Assembly: GCA_040389165.1 (NCBI GenBank)
Contig: JAZKAK010000006.1
Location: 1 to 64,000, forward strand
Length of the DNA: 64,000 bases
From: CAIOTO01 sp040389165
Lineage (GTDB): Bacteria; Pseudomonadota; Alphaproteobacteria; Paracaedibacterales; CAIOTO01
Direction of reading: 5' to 3'
Shown here: positions 16,123 through 25,582 of the stretch, piece after piece
Numbering within the stretch: position 1 is the stretch's first letter
Layout of the letters: the number at the start of each line of letters is the position of its first letter
Program-made: the position numbers and the translations under genes
Notes under the pieces: generated by a model
Database searches by the model: none
Seen by the model: the letters and a program-made list of their open reading frames with translations, nothing else
What the model was told of the DNA's origin: nothing

Positions 16123-17379
16123 ATGACAAAATTACAGCCCGTCCGTGGCACACGTGACCTACTTGGTGCCGAACTCTTGCTCCACCGCACTATCCAGCGC
16201 ATTGCCAATGAGACGGTAGCGTTATATGGTTATGCGCCTATTGAAACGCCAATTTTCGAGTATACGTCTGTTTTCACAAAACCATTGGGTGAAACATCAG
16301 ATATCGTTGGCAAAGAGATGTACACGTTCAGTGACCGAGGTGGCGAATCCATCACATTACGTCCAGAAGGTACCGCGCCAGTTGTGCGTGCAATAATGAA
16401 CGAAGGACTTACCCAAACATTACCGCAACGTCGTATTTTGCAAGGTCCTATGTTTCGGTATGAGCGTCCGCAGAAAGGGCGTTATCGTCAGTTACATCAA
16501 ATCAGTATTGAATGCATTGGCATTGCAACCTATCACGCAGATGTTGAAGTCATTGCGATGGCTGACCAAATATTGCGTAACATTGGGCTAACAAACGTTG
16601 TGCTGCACTTAAATACATTGGGTGATATGGAAAGCCGTTTGGCTTATCGTGCAGCGTTAGTTGCGTATTTTGAACAACACCAGGATAAACTATCGGAAGA
16701 TAGCCTCGTACGTCTTCAAAAGAATCCACTTCGTATTCTTGATTCAAAGGATCCAGGTGATAAAGATGTTTCCATAAATGCGCCAAAGCTTGTTGATCAT
16801 TTGAATGCTGCATCAGCAGAATTTTTTGCGAATGTATGTAAAGCATTGACGGCCCTTGGTATCAAATATCAGCTGGATGATACGTTGGTGCGTGGGCTTG
16901 ATTATTATTGTCATACTGTTTTCGAATTTAAGACGGCAGATCTTGGCGCGCAAGATACAGTGCTTGGTGGTGGTCGTTATGACGGATTGATGGAACAAAT
17001 GGGTGGCCCTGCTATGCCAGCCGTTGGTTGGGCATGTGGTTTAGACCGCCTTGCGCTTTTGGCAACGCATCTTGATGTTGCTCAGCCAAATCCGATTGCG
17101 TGTATTATGCCATTTAGCGAGGCTGAAGAAATTCCAGCGATTTTATTAGCACAAAAATTACGGGTAGCGGGTTCTTATGTTGAATTGCTGCTGCAAGGGA
17201 ATTTTGGTAAGCGTTTGAAAGCTGCATCAAAGAAAGAAGCACGCTATGCCATTATCATTGGTGAAAACGAAGTTAACGCAGGGACATATACCGTTAAAGA
17301 CCTGAAAGCAGAGGAGGGCGCTTTGCAAAAAGAGCAAGCGTTAACGATGGATGGAGTGATTCATTTGTTGGGAAATTAA
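16123..17379 (+). CDS. hisS: Histidine--tRNA ligase
   Basis: This is a class II aminoacyl-tRNA synthetase charging tRNA-His. The N-terminus KLQPVRGTRDLLG is typical. Motif 2 is visible as GPMFRYERPQKGRYRQLHQ, and the histidine-specific stretches as LVRGLDYYCHTVFEF and GGGRYDGLMEQMGGP. The C-terminal anticodon-binding domain runs from about residue 325. The length of 418 residues is normal. Its 3' end lies 6 bases from the end of the convergent ydcF-like gene, so there is little room for a terminator. Confidence 0.97.
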   Translation: MTKLQPVRGTRDLLGAELLLHRTIQRIANETVALYGYAPIETPIFEYTSVFTKPLGETSDIVGKEMYTFSDRGGESITLRPEGTAPVVRAIMNEGLTQTLPQRRILQGPMFRYERPQKGRYRQLHQISIECIGIATYHADVEVIAMADQILRNIGLTNVVLHLNTLGDMESRLAYRAALVAYFEQHQDKLSEDSLVRLQKNPLRILDSKDPGDKDVSINAPKLVDHLNAASAEFFANVCKALTALGIKYQLDDTLVRGLDYYCHTVFEFKTADLGAQDTVLGGGRYDGLMEQMGGPAMPAVGWACGLDRLALLATHLDVAQPNPIACIMPFSEAEEIPAILLAQKLRVAGSYVELLLQGNFGKRLKAASKKEARYAIIIGENEVNAGTYTVKDLKAEEGALQKEQALTMDGVIHLLGN

Positions 17380-17385
17380 TTTTCT

Positions 17386-17967
17386 TTACAACGTCAATCG
17401 ATACTTCATCCAGACAAAAGTTAGCTTCACATACTCATTCCATAAAAGGGGCGTGGATTTAAATAAGTTACGCCCCTGTGCATGGACAGGATGAACAATG
17501 ACAGAAACATCCGGTAATAATTTTTTGAATTCAATAAGACTACGTTGCACATGATAATCGCCCGTTACAAGCCGGATCGATTTAATGCCATGTGTATCGG
17601 CCCATTTAGCCGTTTCAATTGCATTTTCTGCTGTATTTTGTGCGGTATATTCAAGCTCGGCTTCGGAAAGACGTTGCGTTAGGTGTGTGGGCACGTTTTG
17701 CTTTGAGGCGAGTGTTTGTGCTTTAACTCCAGGATATACGCCCGAGATAAACAAGCGTTTCCCAAGGCCAGCATTAAAAAGAGAAAACCCAAGTTCCACA
17801 CGTCCTTTGCCGCCAGTTAACACAACAATTGCGTCCGTAGATTGTGTCATGTCATTGGGGGCATTAGGCAGCGTTAGTGCGAATACACAAAATCCTAAGA
17901 ACCACCCCACTATAATGCTCGTTATAGCCAGGCAAAAATAACGAAGAAATTGTAAAATTAATATCAT
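17386..17967 (-). CDS. YdcF/SanA-like DUF218 membrane protein
   Basis: This is a DUF218 protein, a family with suspected roles in envelope or cyclic-substrate metabolism but no firm reaction. One N-terminal membrane segment (about residues 5-30) is followed by the DUF218 domain, with DAIVVLTGGKGRVELGF, ISGVYPG, NTAENAIETAKW and RLVTGDYHVQRS. The reading frame is open to 18063, but the start at 17967 is chosen because its ATG overlaps the ftsX stop as ATGA and the upstream part has no family resemblance. This gives 193 residues. It is the last gene of the ftsE-ftsX-ydcF-like operon. Confidence 0.85.
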   Translation of the reverse strand: MILILQFLRYFCLAITSIIVGWFLGFCVFALTLPNAPNDMTQSTDAIVVLTGGKGRVELGFSLFNAGLGKRLFISGVYPGVKAQTLASKQNVPTHLTQRLSEAELEYTAQNTAENAIETAKWADTHGIKSIRLVTGDYHVQRSLIEFKKLLPDVSVIVHPVHAQGRNLFKSTPLLWNEYVKLTFVWMKYRLTL

Positions 17968-18866
17968 GCATCCATTCGCATTAACGTTCCAATGACAGCT
18001 AAACGAGACACTAACATTGCAAGAAGTGAAATTGCAAAGGGAATGAGCGCGATGAGCACCCAAGCGCCAATATGTGACTCAATCGTAAAGAGTTTTGGGA
18101 TACCTAGTCGTTGTGATAGCCAGCCTAAAAAGATAATCGTTGGAAGAGCAATACATAAGCCGATCAAACCCCCTTTAAGGCATAGATAAAAAGAGCTGTT
18201 TTGGAAATAACTTGCGATATAGCGATTACGAGCGCCCATAAGCCGCAAGACATCAATTGTATCTTTATGCATATTAAGTGAAGCACGTGTCATGACGCTC
18301 ACGATAATTAAAATTGCAAACATGATAAATCCGATAATGCTATATGAAATCATGCGAAGCGATGTGGCGAAAGTAGTGAGTGTTTGATGCCATTTTGCAT
18401 GTGATTCAATACGGATATTAGGTGCGACTTCGCTGAGTAAACGCTGTGCTTCAGCTATATTAAATATAGCTTTCGGATCAAGTTCCACATCAATGAGAAT
18501 GGGTAATTTTAGATCTTTTAAATTATCAGCATCACCAATCCATGGCTTCAGAAGAAGTAGCATTTTATCATGTGTGATAAGTTCAAAAGTAGATACGCCT
18601 GGGATTTTTGGTAATAACTGTGTGACACGATTTATATCAACAGCGGTTTCACCTTCTTGCGTTATCTCGATCGTTATTTTCTGGCTGTCAGGGTTTTGCC
18701 ATTTTTGCAAGGCGCCTCCAATCGATGTTGCTGCGGCAATTACGATAATAAGTAAAAAGACTAAAAAACACATCAGAATAGGTAAATGGCGCCGTCCCGA
18801 TTCTTGTTCGAGTGGAATATCGTTTAGCGTGTATTTTATTGCCCGTTTTTTTTTGACCATGTTCAT
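17964..18866 (-). CDS. ftsX: Cell division ABC transporter permease FtsX
   Basis: FtsX pairs with FtsE to control septal peptidoglycan hydrolases. A basic cytosolic N-terminus leads to a membrane segment (about residues 28-48). A periplasmic domain follows (about 50-165), then three more membrane segments in the C-terminal half. The FtsX-type segment DVLRLMGARNRYIASYFQ is visible near residue 210. The length is 300 residues. The start could be at Met1 or Met3. It begins 6 bases after ftsE ends and overlaps the ydcF-like start by 4 bases. Confidence 0.9.
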   Translation of the reverse strand: MNMVKKKRAIKYTLNDIPLEQESGRRHLPILMCFLVFLLIIVIAAATSIGGALQKWQNPDSQKITIEITQEGETAVDINRVTQLLPKIPGVSTFELITHDKMLLLLKPWIGDADNLKDLKLPILIDVELDPKAIFNIAEAQRLLSEVAPNIRIESHAKWHQTLTTFATSLRMISYSIIGFIMFAILIIVSVMTRASLNMHKDTIDVLRLMGARNRYIASYFQNSSFYLCLKGGLIGLCIALPTIIFLGWLSQRLGIPKLFTIESHIGAWVLIALIPFAISLLAMLVSRLAVIGTLMRMDA

Positions 18867-18872
18867 TCTTCT

Positions 18873-19658
18873 TTAGATAGCGTGTGAGCGTGCATGTACG
18901 TTTTGTGCATCATTACGGGCACCTTGTGGGTAATTAGAAGTTAATTTACCTTGTGACAAATGTAGCTCTGGGTGTGAGAACGAGTCAACCAATGTTCGAT
19001 TATGCGTTGCTACAATAATAGTTGTTCCTATTTTATTAAGTTCTTCGAGTAATAGCATAAGTTTATAGGCAGCGCGATCATCCACATTGCCTGTTGGCTC
19101 ATCAGCCAGCAATAAGAGAGGGCGTGTTATGACGGCGCGTGCGATCCCCACACGTTGTTTTTGTCCATCAGAGAGGCTTGCTGGTAGAAAATTAAAATGC
19201 TCGCCAAGGCCAACCCAGTGTAAAAGTTCTTTACCATAAGCACGCGCGCGTTTTAAATCCATGCCTGCGACACGAAGTGCTAATGCAACATTATCCAATG
19301 CATTTAAATGGGGTAACAGGCGGCAATCTTGGAAAACAAGCCCCATTTTTTGGCGAAAAATAGGTAGTTCTGTGTTTGTGATATTGGTAACGTCCCGGCC
19401 TAATACGGTAATAGTGCCCTCTGATGGCTTTATATCACGATATATAAGCTTCATCATTGATGTTTTGCCGGCACCACTTGCACCTGTTAAGAAATAAAAT
19501 CCTGCAGAATAAAATGAATAACTTAAATTATAAAAAACAGGAATGCCAGATGGGTAATACAAACTGACCCGGTCAAAGCGTATGATTTCAACAGGAGAAC
19601 GACGCTGCGACACAGCTTGCACCTTAACTATTTTCCAAACTACCTCAGTGTAGGGCAT
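18873..19658 (-). CDS. ftsE: Cell division ATP-binding protein FtsE
   Basis: FtsE is the ATPase partner of FtsX. The Walker A motif is GASGAGKT (residues 59-66 in this reading). The signature is LSDGQKQRVGIARA, with D in place of the usual first G of LSGGQ, and Walker B is LLLADEPTGNVD. With 261 residues the reading is about 25-35 longer than typical FtsE, and homology begins at IIRFDRVSLYYPSG near residue 25. The true start may be a GTG at 19613, which has AAGG upstream. The C-terminal 25 residues after the core are also extra. Operon with ftsX and the ydcF-like gene. Confidence 0.92.
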   Translation of the reverse strand: MPYTEVVWKIVKVQAVSQRRSPVEIIRFDRVSLYYPSGIPVFYNLSYSFYSAGFYFLTGASGAGKTSMMKLIYRDIKPSEGTITVLGRDVTNITNTELPIFRQKMGLVFQDCRLLPHLNALDNVALALRVAGMDLKRARAYGKELLHWVGLGEHFNFLPASLSDGQKQRVGIARAVITRPLLLLADEPTGNVDDRAAYKLMLLLEELNKIGTTIIVATHNRTLVDSFSHPELHLSQGKLTSNYPQGARNDAQNVHARSHAI

Positions 19659-19806
19659 TTAGGCTAACGATATCAATGGATTCATCTCTTTTGAGGATGT
19701 CTTTGCGTTAAAAAATGGTCTATTTCACATAAGGGGCTTGTATAACAAAGTGCAACATGATACGCAAAGTACATTACATTCACATTATTAGGCGAGTCGT
19801 AAAGCG

Positions 19807-21099
19807 ATGAACGTTAAATCCATACCCACAACAATCGGTCAGTCAACTATTTTTAGCTTAAATAGCGATGGCGAAGGCGTTGGTATCGATGCAGAGAGCG
19901 GGCAAAATATTACGATTCCATTTACGCTGCCAGGTGAAAAAGTTGCTTACGAGTGTCAGCATTTCAAGAAAAAGAAAAAATACGTAAGTAGGGAATACAT
20001 CACGAAAAGCGCTGATCGTATTGAGCCTGTGTGTAAGCATTTCACGAACTGTGGGGGCTGTATGCTGCAGCACATGAATGCAACGATGTATCGTGATTTT
20101 AAGCAAGCTCAGATTACAAATGCCTTGATTAAAGAGGGACTTGATCCATTTGTTGTGGATGGAATTACTATTTTACCGTTTGGCAAACGCCGTCGTGCGA
20201 ACCTTGACGCTATCCGTAAAGGTGATGAGATATTCCTTGGATTCCACCGATTTAGATCACATTCACTTATTAATATTCAAGAGTGTCATACAATGGATCC
20301 GGCGTTGACACGATTGTTAGAGCCGTTGCGTGAGGCGTTTTCTGTGGTGTTAGAGACCTTTCAAAAAGCAAAGATATTCTTTACGCTCACCCATGTTGGG
20401 GTGGATATGAGCCTTGAAGTGCAGGGGATTGCTGAGCTTGAAGAACCAAAGCGTGCCGCACTTAAGGCTTTCGCAGAAAAGATGGAAGTCGCTCGTTTTG
20501 TATTTCGTCACCGAAAGTTTTTAGATGTTATTCATCAAACAGCGGTGCCGGTTGTGCAGTTTGCAGGGATTGATGTGACTGTTGATGCGTATAGCTTTTT
20601 GCAAGCAACTGTCGAATCAGATGCACATTTGGCTGACTATGTTTTGGCAGAATTAATTCCGGATGCATCTAAGATTGTCGATTTATTTTGTGGTCGTGGC
20701 ACGTTGAGCCTGCCACTTGCGGGCGTTGCACCGGTTATCGGTTATGAATTTGACAAACCGGCACTTGCGGCCCTTGAAAAAGCAGCACCAGCTGCAGGGC
20801 ATAGTATTGATCTGCATTTAAGGGATTTGTTTAATGAGCCCCTAACACGTGATGAATTAAAAGGCTTTGATGTCGTTGTCATTGACCCACCGCGTGCCGG
20901 GGCAGAGGCGCAAAGCCTAGCACTTGCAAAATGCGATGCGAAACAAATTATTTATGTGTCATGTAATCCAGAAACCTTCGCACGTGATGCGCGTATTCTG
21001 ACTGAGGGCAATTTTGCGCTAAAGAAAGTACACGGAGTCGATCAATTCGCTTGGTCACCGCATATCGAAGTTGTCGCTGTGTTTGAGCGGTCAAAGTAA
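19807..21099 (+). CDS. 23S rRNA/tRNA uracil-C5 methyltransferase, RumA/RlmD/TrmA family
   Basis: This is a SAM-dependent enzyme making 5-methyluridine in RNA. A TRAM-like N-terminal domain (about 1-65) is followed by an iron-sulfur motif (Cys76, Cys82, Cys85 in CKHFTNCGGC, with a further Cys in NIQECHTMD near 160). The Rossmann methyltransferase domain has VDLFCGRGTLSLPLAG, the motif DPPRAGA and the catalytic YVSCNPETFARD. The length is 430 residues. Which uridine is modified cannot be told from sequence alone. It is divergent from ftsE. Confidence 0.9.
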   Translation: MNVKSIPTTIGQSTIFSLNSDGEGVGIDAESGQNITIPFTLPGEKVAYECQHFKKKKKYVSREYITKSADRIEPVCKHFTNCGGCMLQHMNATMYRDFKQAQITNALIKEGLDPFVVDGITILPFGKRRRANLDAIRKGDEIFLGFHRFRSHSLINIQECHTMDPALTRLLEPLREAFSVVLETFQKAKIFFTLTHVGVDMSLEVQGIAELEEPKRAALKAFAEKMEVARFVFRHRKFLDVIHQTAVPVVQFAGIDVTVDAYSFLQATVESDAHLADYVLAELIPDASKIVDLFCGRGTLSLPLAGVAPVIGYEFDKPALAALEKAAPAAGHSIDLHLRDLFNEPLTRDELKGFDVVVIDPPRAGAEAQSLALAKCDAKQIIYVSCNPETFARDARILTEGNFALKKVHGVDQFAWSPHIEVVAVFERSK

Positions 21100-21110
21100 T
21101 TCATTGGTCG

Positions 21111-21539
21111 TTAATGCGATGCAATTTTGATGGCTGAATTTAAGCGGAAATAAAAATATGAAAGAGAAATGATGTAATACATTAATTTAAATATATCGCT
21201 TTTTTCGAAAGCGTTGTGTGAAAAAAGCATCTTAATAAGTGCCAATGGAATGCAAATTAAGCTCATGCGAACCATAACCGGAATTGATATACAGGTAAAT
21301 CTTTCAATAAAGTTCTCATCATCACCTGATTTATTTGTATTGTAACATGCAATAACACCTGCAACTGTGAGTAGTATTACAGAAATTGATATGTATGTAT
21401 CCCATTTATTCATGTGTTTGTCATATAAAAATAAGTTTGTTAAAATCATAGTAATTAAAAGATATCCAAATCGCTCTTTAGACGACACTTGATTATTCTT
21501 GAGTCGTAATGCTAATTCTCTGTCTTTAAAAAAGTTCAT
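21111..21539 (-). CDS. Small orphan membrane protein, 142 aa
   Basis: The family is not recognised. A charged N-terminus (about 1-22) is followed by three or four hydrophobic segments (about 25-40, 48-66, 85-108 and 118-135). AAGGA lies seven bases before the ATG, which supports a real gene. It is convergent with the RNA methyltransferase, 11 bases away, and stands alone. It is AT-rich compared with neighbours, which may indicate accessory origin. Confidence 0.6.
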   Translation of the reverse strand: MNFFKDRELALRLKNNQVSSKERFGYLLITMILTNLFLYDKHMNKWDTYISISVILLTVAGVIACYNTNKSGDDENFIERFTCISIPVMVRMSLICIPLALIKMLFSHNAFEKSDIFKLMYYIISLSYFYFRLNSAIKIASH

Positions 21540-21828
21540 GAAGCAATCCTTGTGCGATTTTGTTCCTTACTAGTTGATATAGGGATTGCAACACTGTTTT
21601 TCAATAGTACGTTGTTATTTTTTTGCGGCTTATTCTGTGTAGTGTGAATTGAAAGCGTTGATTGCGTTATGGCGCCTAATTTACTTTGGCTGGAATATCC
21701 CTGTCAGAGCTGGTTTTTAGTTATCTATTACCGAACTCATTTTTCAACATTTTCTGCTTTGTTGGTGGCTCAATGCTTGCTATCGTTAATGTGCAGCTTA
21801 AAAAATTGATGAATTTGATTGAAGACCT

Positions 21829-24276
21829 ATGAGCACTAAAATAACAAACGTAAGATTAATGCTATTGACTGTTTTATGGGCGCTTCTTGTAGGCACAGCT
21901 ATTTATACGGCAATCATTACACATGAAAATCAGTGGCTTTTATGGATGCTTTCATTTGCAATTATGTTTGCTGGTGTGTTGGTTGCTTTTTCGACGTTGC
22001 ATGATCGTCATTTATTAAAACATTTATCACAGCATGCACAGTTAATACGAACGACAGCAGCGGCACTTGGTTATCATCATGAAATCATTGTGTTTGATGA
22101 AAATGGTCAAACTGTCTTTACAACACATCCGCATGCTTATCCTCATAAGCGAGAATTCTTAAGAAAAATCATGTTGCGTATATCGCCAACTGAAGAAGCC
22201 TCTCAATTTAAGCTGTGGGTGGATGAATGTCAGCCAGGTGTTTGCTTGCTTGTAGGAGGAGGCGATGGCCTTGGCCAACAAAAACGTTGGTGGTTATCCC
22301 ATGTATCCCCACTTGATCCGTTGCAAATGAATGGGAAACATTTTGTTTTGGTTACGCTTACAGATGTGACGCAGTATCTTGATGGGTACGACCAGACGCG
22401 GCACAATTATAAGCAAATCGAGAACTTTATTGACAATGCTCCATTTGGTATTGCTTATCTCAATGCAACACAGCACCTTGTCGGTTTGAATGAAACATTT
22501 ACACGGTGGATTGCACAATCAAAGGAACGTGTTCTTGGTCAACCTCTTAATGATTTTGTTGATTTTCAGAATAGTGATTTAACACAAACATCGATTGTTA
22601 CCATAAAGCCAAATAAGAAATTACCGTTCAAAGCGTTATGGCTTCCGCCTGTAAAAGAGAACGGTAGACTATCAGCAGGGTTGATCTGTAAATTAGATGG
22701 AGCTGCCAAATTTGAGAATAATGATGATGAAAAAGTGGCAACGCAAGCAAGCTTTTTGTATGCCCCTATTCCTTCTGTCATTTTAGGGAAGACCGGGGTT
22801 ATTTCAGCCTTAAATCCCGCTTTTTCTGTGCTAATAGCAGATATTTATTTTGTTGCTGGCAGAGCACCGAGTGTTGGTGATAATTTCTATGATTTGATTG
22901 AACCAACTCATAAAGATGAAATCGTCAGAAAACTAGAGCAAGCACATGAGAATGAAGGTGACATTCTTCCTTTTGATATCCGATTTAATGGTGACAAGAT
23001 GCATTCTACTGCATATGCACGTCTAATTAGAAATTCCATTGGTTTCATAGAAGATGCTCTCTTGATTATTCAATTTATAGATACATCCGAACAAAAACGT
23101 CTGGAGCAGCAATTTATTCAATCACAGAAAATGCAAGCCGTTGGACAATTAGCGGGCGGTATAGCGCATGACTTTAACAATCTATTGACGGCTATGATTG
23201 GTTTTTGTGATTTACTTCTGCAACGTTACATGCCTAATGATCCTTCTTATACAGACATCATTCAAATCAAGCAGAATGCTAACCGTGCGGCAAATTTGGT
23301 AAGACAGTTACTTGCCTTTTCAAGACAACAAAATTTGCAGCCAAAAGTGATTAATATTACAGATACATTAGCAGAATTATCAGCATTGCTTCGACGTTTG
23401 ATTGGGGCGCGAATTGATCTTAAAATGATTCATGGACGTGATCTTTGGCCAGTTATGGTTGATGCGAGTCAATTGGAGCAAGTCATTATCAACTTGGCCG
23501 TAAATGCACGTGATGCAATGACAAATGGAGGGAAATTAATAATTCAAACGAGCCGTCATTATACCAAAACATCTGAAGAGCTAGGGCATGATTCCATGCC
23601 AGTTGGCGATTATGTGTTAATTGAAGTTGTTGATACGGGGCATGGAATTGAGCCTGAAACAATGGAGCATATATTTGAGCCTTTCTTCTCAACAAAAGAA
23701 GTGGGTGCAGGTACAGGGCTTGGTTTATCAACTGTGTATGGAATCGTTAAACAAACGGGTGGATTTGTTGGCGTCGAAAGTGTGATTGGTCAAGGAACAT
23801 CGTTTAAGATTTATTTGCCACGGTACAGTGGCATTGAAATTGTTCATGTGCCAGTTATTGAAATGCCAGCTGGTGATTTGACTGGAAATGAAACAATTTT
23901 GCTTGTTGAGGACGAAGATGCAGTGCGCTTATTTAGTGCACGCGCATTGCGTGATAAAGGTTATACGGTTATAGAGGCTGAAAATGGTGATAAAGCACTC
24001 GAGATAGTAACACAAGGGCAGAGTTTTGATTTGCTTGTAACAGACGTTGTTATGCCGCATATGGATGGTCCTACTCTTTGCAAGAAAGTACGTGATATTC
24101 ATCCAAACATGAAAACAGTCTTTATTTCCGGCTATACTGAAGATACGTTCAGAAAGAATCTAGGGCATAACGCACATATTCATTTTCTGCAAAAACCATT
24201 CACATTGAAAGATTTGGCACAAAAGGTGAAAGATATTCTGCGGTCGCCAGAGGATGAATTAGATACGTTCGAGTAA
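21829..24276 (+). CDS. cckA: CckA-like hybrid sensor histidine kinase
   Basis: CckA phosphorylates ChpT and so controls the CtrA cell-cycle regulator in alphaproteobacteria. Two membrane helices (about residues 10-30 and 36-55) are followed by PAS-like sensor regions (about 190-290 and 300-420). The HisKA segment reads SQKMQAVGQLAGGIAHDFNN, characteristic of CckA, with the phosphorylated His. The HATPase motifs include NLAVNARDAM and DTGHGIEPE. A C-terminal receiver domain holds the phosphoacceptor Asp in LLVTDVVMPHMDGP, and a conserved Lys in FLQKPF. The length is 815 residues. The 3' end overlaps the convergent ELM1-like gene by 18 bases. ChpT and CtrA are not in the window. Confidence 0.9.
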   Translation: MSTKITNVRLMLLTVLWALLVGTAIYTAIITHENQWLLWMLSFAIMFAGVLVAFSTLHDRHLLKHLSQHAQLIRTTAAALGYHHEIIVFDENGQTVFTTHPHAYPHKREFLRKIMLRISPTEEASQFKLWVDECQPGVCLLVGGGDGLGQQKRWWLSHVSPLDPLQMNGKHFVLVTLTDVTQYLDGYDQTRHNYKQIENFIDNAPFGIAYLNATQHLVGLNETFTRWIAQSKERVLGQPLNDFVDFQNSDLTQTSIVTIKPNKKLPFKALWLPPVKENGRLSAGLICKLDGAAKFENNDDEKVATQASFLYAPIPSVILGKTGVISALNPAFSVLIADIYFVAGRAPSVGDNFYDLIEPTHKDEIVRKLEQAHENEGDILPFDIRFNGDKMHSTAYARLIRNSIGFIEDALLIIQFIDTSEQKRLEQQFIQSQKMQAVGQLAGGIAHDFNNLLTAMIGFCDLLLQRYMPNDPSYTDIIQIKQNANRAANLVRQLLAFSRQQNLQPKVINITDTLAELSALLRRLIGARIDLKMIHGRDLWPVMVDASQLEQVIINLAVNARDAMTNGGKLIIQTSRHYTKTSEELGHDSMPVGDYVLIEVVDTGHGIEPETMEHIFEPFFSTKEVGAGTGLGLSTVYGIVKQTGGFVGVESVIGQGTSFKIYLPRYSGIEIVHVPVIEMPAGDLTGNETILLVEDEDAVRLFSARALRDKGYTVIEAENGDKALEIVTQGQSFDLLVTDVVMPHMDGPTLCKKVRDIHPNMKTVFISGYTEDTFRKNLGHNAHIHFLQKPFTLKDLAQKVKDILRSPEDELDTFE

Positions 24277-25227
24277 ATTAATAACTAAAGGCAATACACG
24301 ATCACGTTCTCGCAGTGGTGCAAATTTTGCCGGCCACGACGTGTTTGCAAAAACTGCATGTTGGTTTTTGATGATCTCATTATAAAAACGATGAAAGCGT
24401 TTGTTTTTTACGGGGAGTGGCCAAATCTCAACGGGTTTTCCCATATAGCATGCTTCGGATATCATGCTAATTGAATCACCAGTGACCAATATTTCATCGG
24501 CTGACCCAAGATAGTTGAAATATGGATTGATCCCATCGCCATTCCAAAATGTTACGTTCAGGCCAGCAAGTTCTGTTTGCAGAATGTGAATTCCATGGGG
24601 AGGCGTGCGACGGGATGCCGTTATAAGCAATTGTGCATTAGGGATAAGGCTCATTTTTTGCTTTAAATAGGTAGCGAGTTCACTAAAATCAGCGTTTTGA
24701 AAGCGATAGTGTTTGCTGTCTCCGCCTAATAATACGGTGAGTGTGTGGGTGTTTTGATTTTTCTCTGTTGCTTCGAAGGACGCCGCCTTATGTGGGTGCA
24801 GCGCGCCTAATGTTTCGATTACATTTGGATATGATCCGACGCCATCATGCTGTGGGGGGATAATAATCTTGAAATAGTCATGAGAGCAGCGCGGATTGAG
24901 TAGTGCAATCGTTGGGATATGCTTTGCTAGTGGGGCTGCCAATACAAAAGCTTGACGTCCAGCGGCGATGATAAGAAATGGTTTCTCGCTTAATAAATTA
25001 TGTTTAGGTGTGAATTTTAAGGGCCAATGACGCGATAAAAAAGGTGTAAAGAATTTGTACCAAAATGGTAGGTCTACATCTATAAGCGTAACGTGTGCAT
25101 TAAAATGATCAGCTAACGGATAGGCAATTGCTTCACATTGCCGAAGTGTGCCTGTTTTTCCTTTATCGCAGAGTACAAGAATTGTTCTTTGGGAAAACGT
25201 GTCATGCATGCCTAAAGTTTTCAGCAT
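24259..25227 (-). CDS. Mitochondrial fission ELM1 family protein
   Basis: This family (DUF1022) is shared by alphaproteobacteria and plants, where ELM1 helps recruit the mitochondrial fission machinery. The bacterial function is unknown. It resembles glycosyltransferase-like folds: a first half with DKGKTGTLRQCEAIAYPLA, a PRCSHDYFKIIIPPQHDG segment, LGGDSKHYRF, and TGDSISMISEACYMGKPVE near the C-terminus. The frame is open to 25296, well inside the upstream gene. I prefer a start at 25227 or 25209, which leaves only a short overlap with the NDUFS4-like stop. Neither has a strong ribosome-binding site, so translational coupling is likely. Confidence 0.8.
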   Translation of the reverse strand: MLKTLGMHDTFSQRTILVLCDKGKTGTLRQCEAIAYPLADHFNAHVTLIDVDLPFWYKFFTPFLSRHWPLKFTPKHNLLSEKPFLIIAAGRQAFVLAAPLAKHIPTIALLNPRCSHDYFKIIIPPQHDGVGSYPNVIETLGALHPHKAASFEATEKNQNTHTLTVLLGGDSKHYRFQNADFSELATYLKQKMSLIPNAQLLITASRRTPPHGIHILQTELAGLNVTFWNGDGINPYFNYLGSADEILVTGDSISMISEACYMGKPVEIWPLPVKNKRFHRFYNEIIKNQHAVFANTSWPAKFAPLRERDRVLPLVINLLERI

Positions 25228-25489
25228 ATGTTCGCCGTCTTGGGGCTGCATTTTTTGTGGTTTCGATGGAATAGCGTAATTGATGTTGGTCAGCAAAAGC
25301 TCTTGCTTCAGGAAGGGAATTAAATGTTAATTTAATTTGACGAAGTGTGTCTGTTGTTGAATTCCAAGCTGTTTCAAGATCCCTGATACTTCCAGGGGTT
25401 CCACTTACTTCCAGAACCCATTGGCCTTGCCTGGCTCGTCCTGATTGCGCTGCTGACTTTAATGTTGAAAATATTCGTGCATGGATCAT
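25202..25489 (-). CDS. NDUFS4-like complex I accessory protein (ETC complex I subunit family)
   Basis: This is the alphaproteobacterial relative of the mitochondrial 18-kDa subunit NDUFS4 of NADH:ubiquinone oxidoreductase. The 95-residue protein shows the family pattern: ARIFSTLKSAAQSGRA, then GQWVLEVSGTPGSIRDLETAW, then LTFNSLPEARAFADQHQL, and a C-terminal RRRTYAENF. GAGG lies seven bases before the ATG. It overlaps the ELM1-like gene, and tRNA-Pro lies 16 bases upstream on the same strand. Confidence 0.88.
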   Translation of the reverse strand: MIHARIFSTLKSAAQSGRARQGQWVLEVSGTPGSIRDLETAWNSTTDTLRQIKLTFNSLPEARAFADQHQLRYSIETTKNAAPRRRTYAENFRHA

Positions 25490-25505
25490 GTCTTGACCTC
25501 AAAAG

Positions 25506-25582
25506 TGGTCGGGAAGAGAGGATTTGAACCTCCGACATCCAGTACCCAAAACTGGCGCGCTACCAGGCTGCGCTACTTCCCG
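25506..25582 (-). tRNA. tRNA-Pro (anticodon TGG)
   Basis: Read on the minus strand, the acceptor stem is CGGGAAG paired with CTTCCCG. The D-arm contains GCGCAGCCTGGTAGCGC. The anticodon stem CCAGT/ACTGG carries the loop TTTGGGT with anticodon TGG. The T-arm is GGAGGTTCAAATCCTC (GGAGG/CCTC region). The 3' CCA is encoded (bases 25506-25508). The length is 77. Confidence 0.96.

Noticed and set aside
25506..25582. tRNA-Pro as an integration (att) site for the island
   Set aside because: No second copy of the tRNA 3' end was seen, and the island lies at the 5' side of the tRNA, opposite to the usual arrangement.
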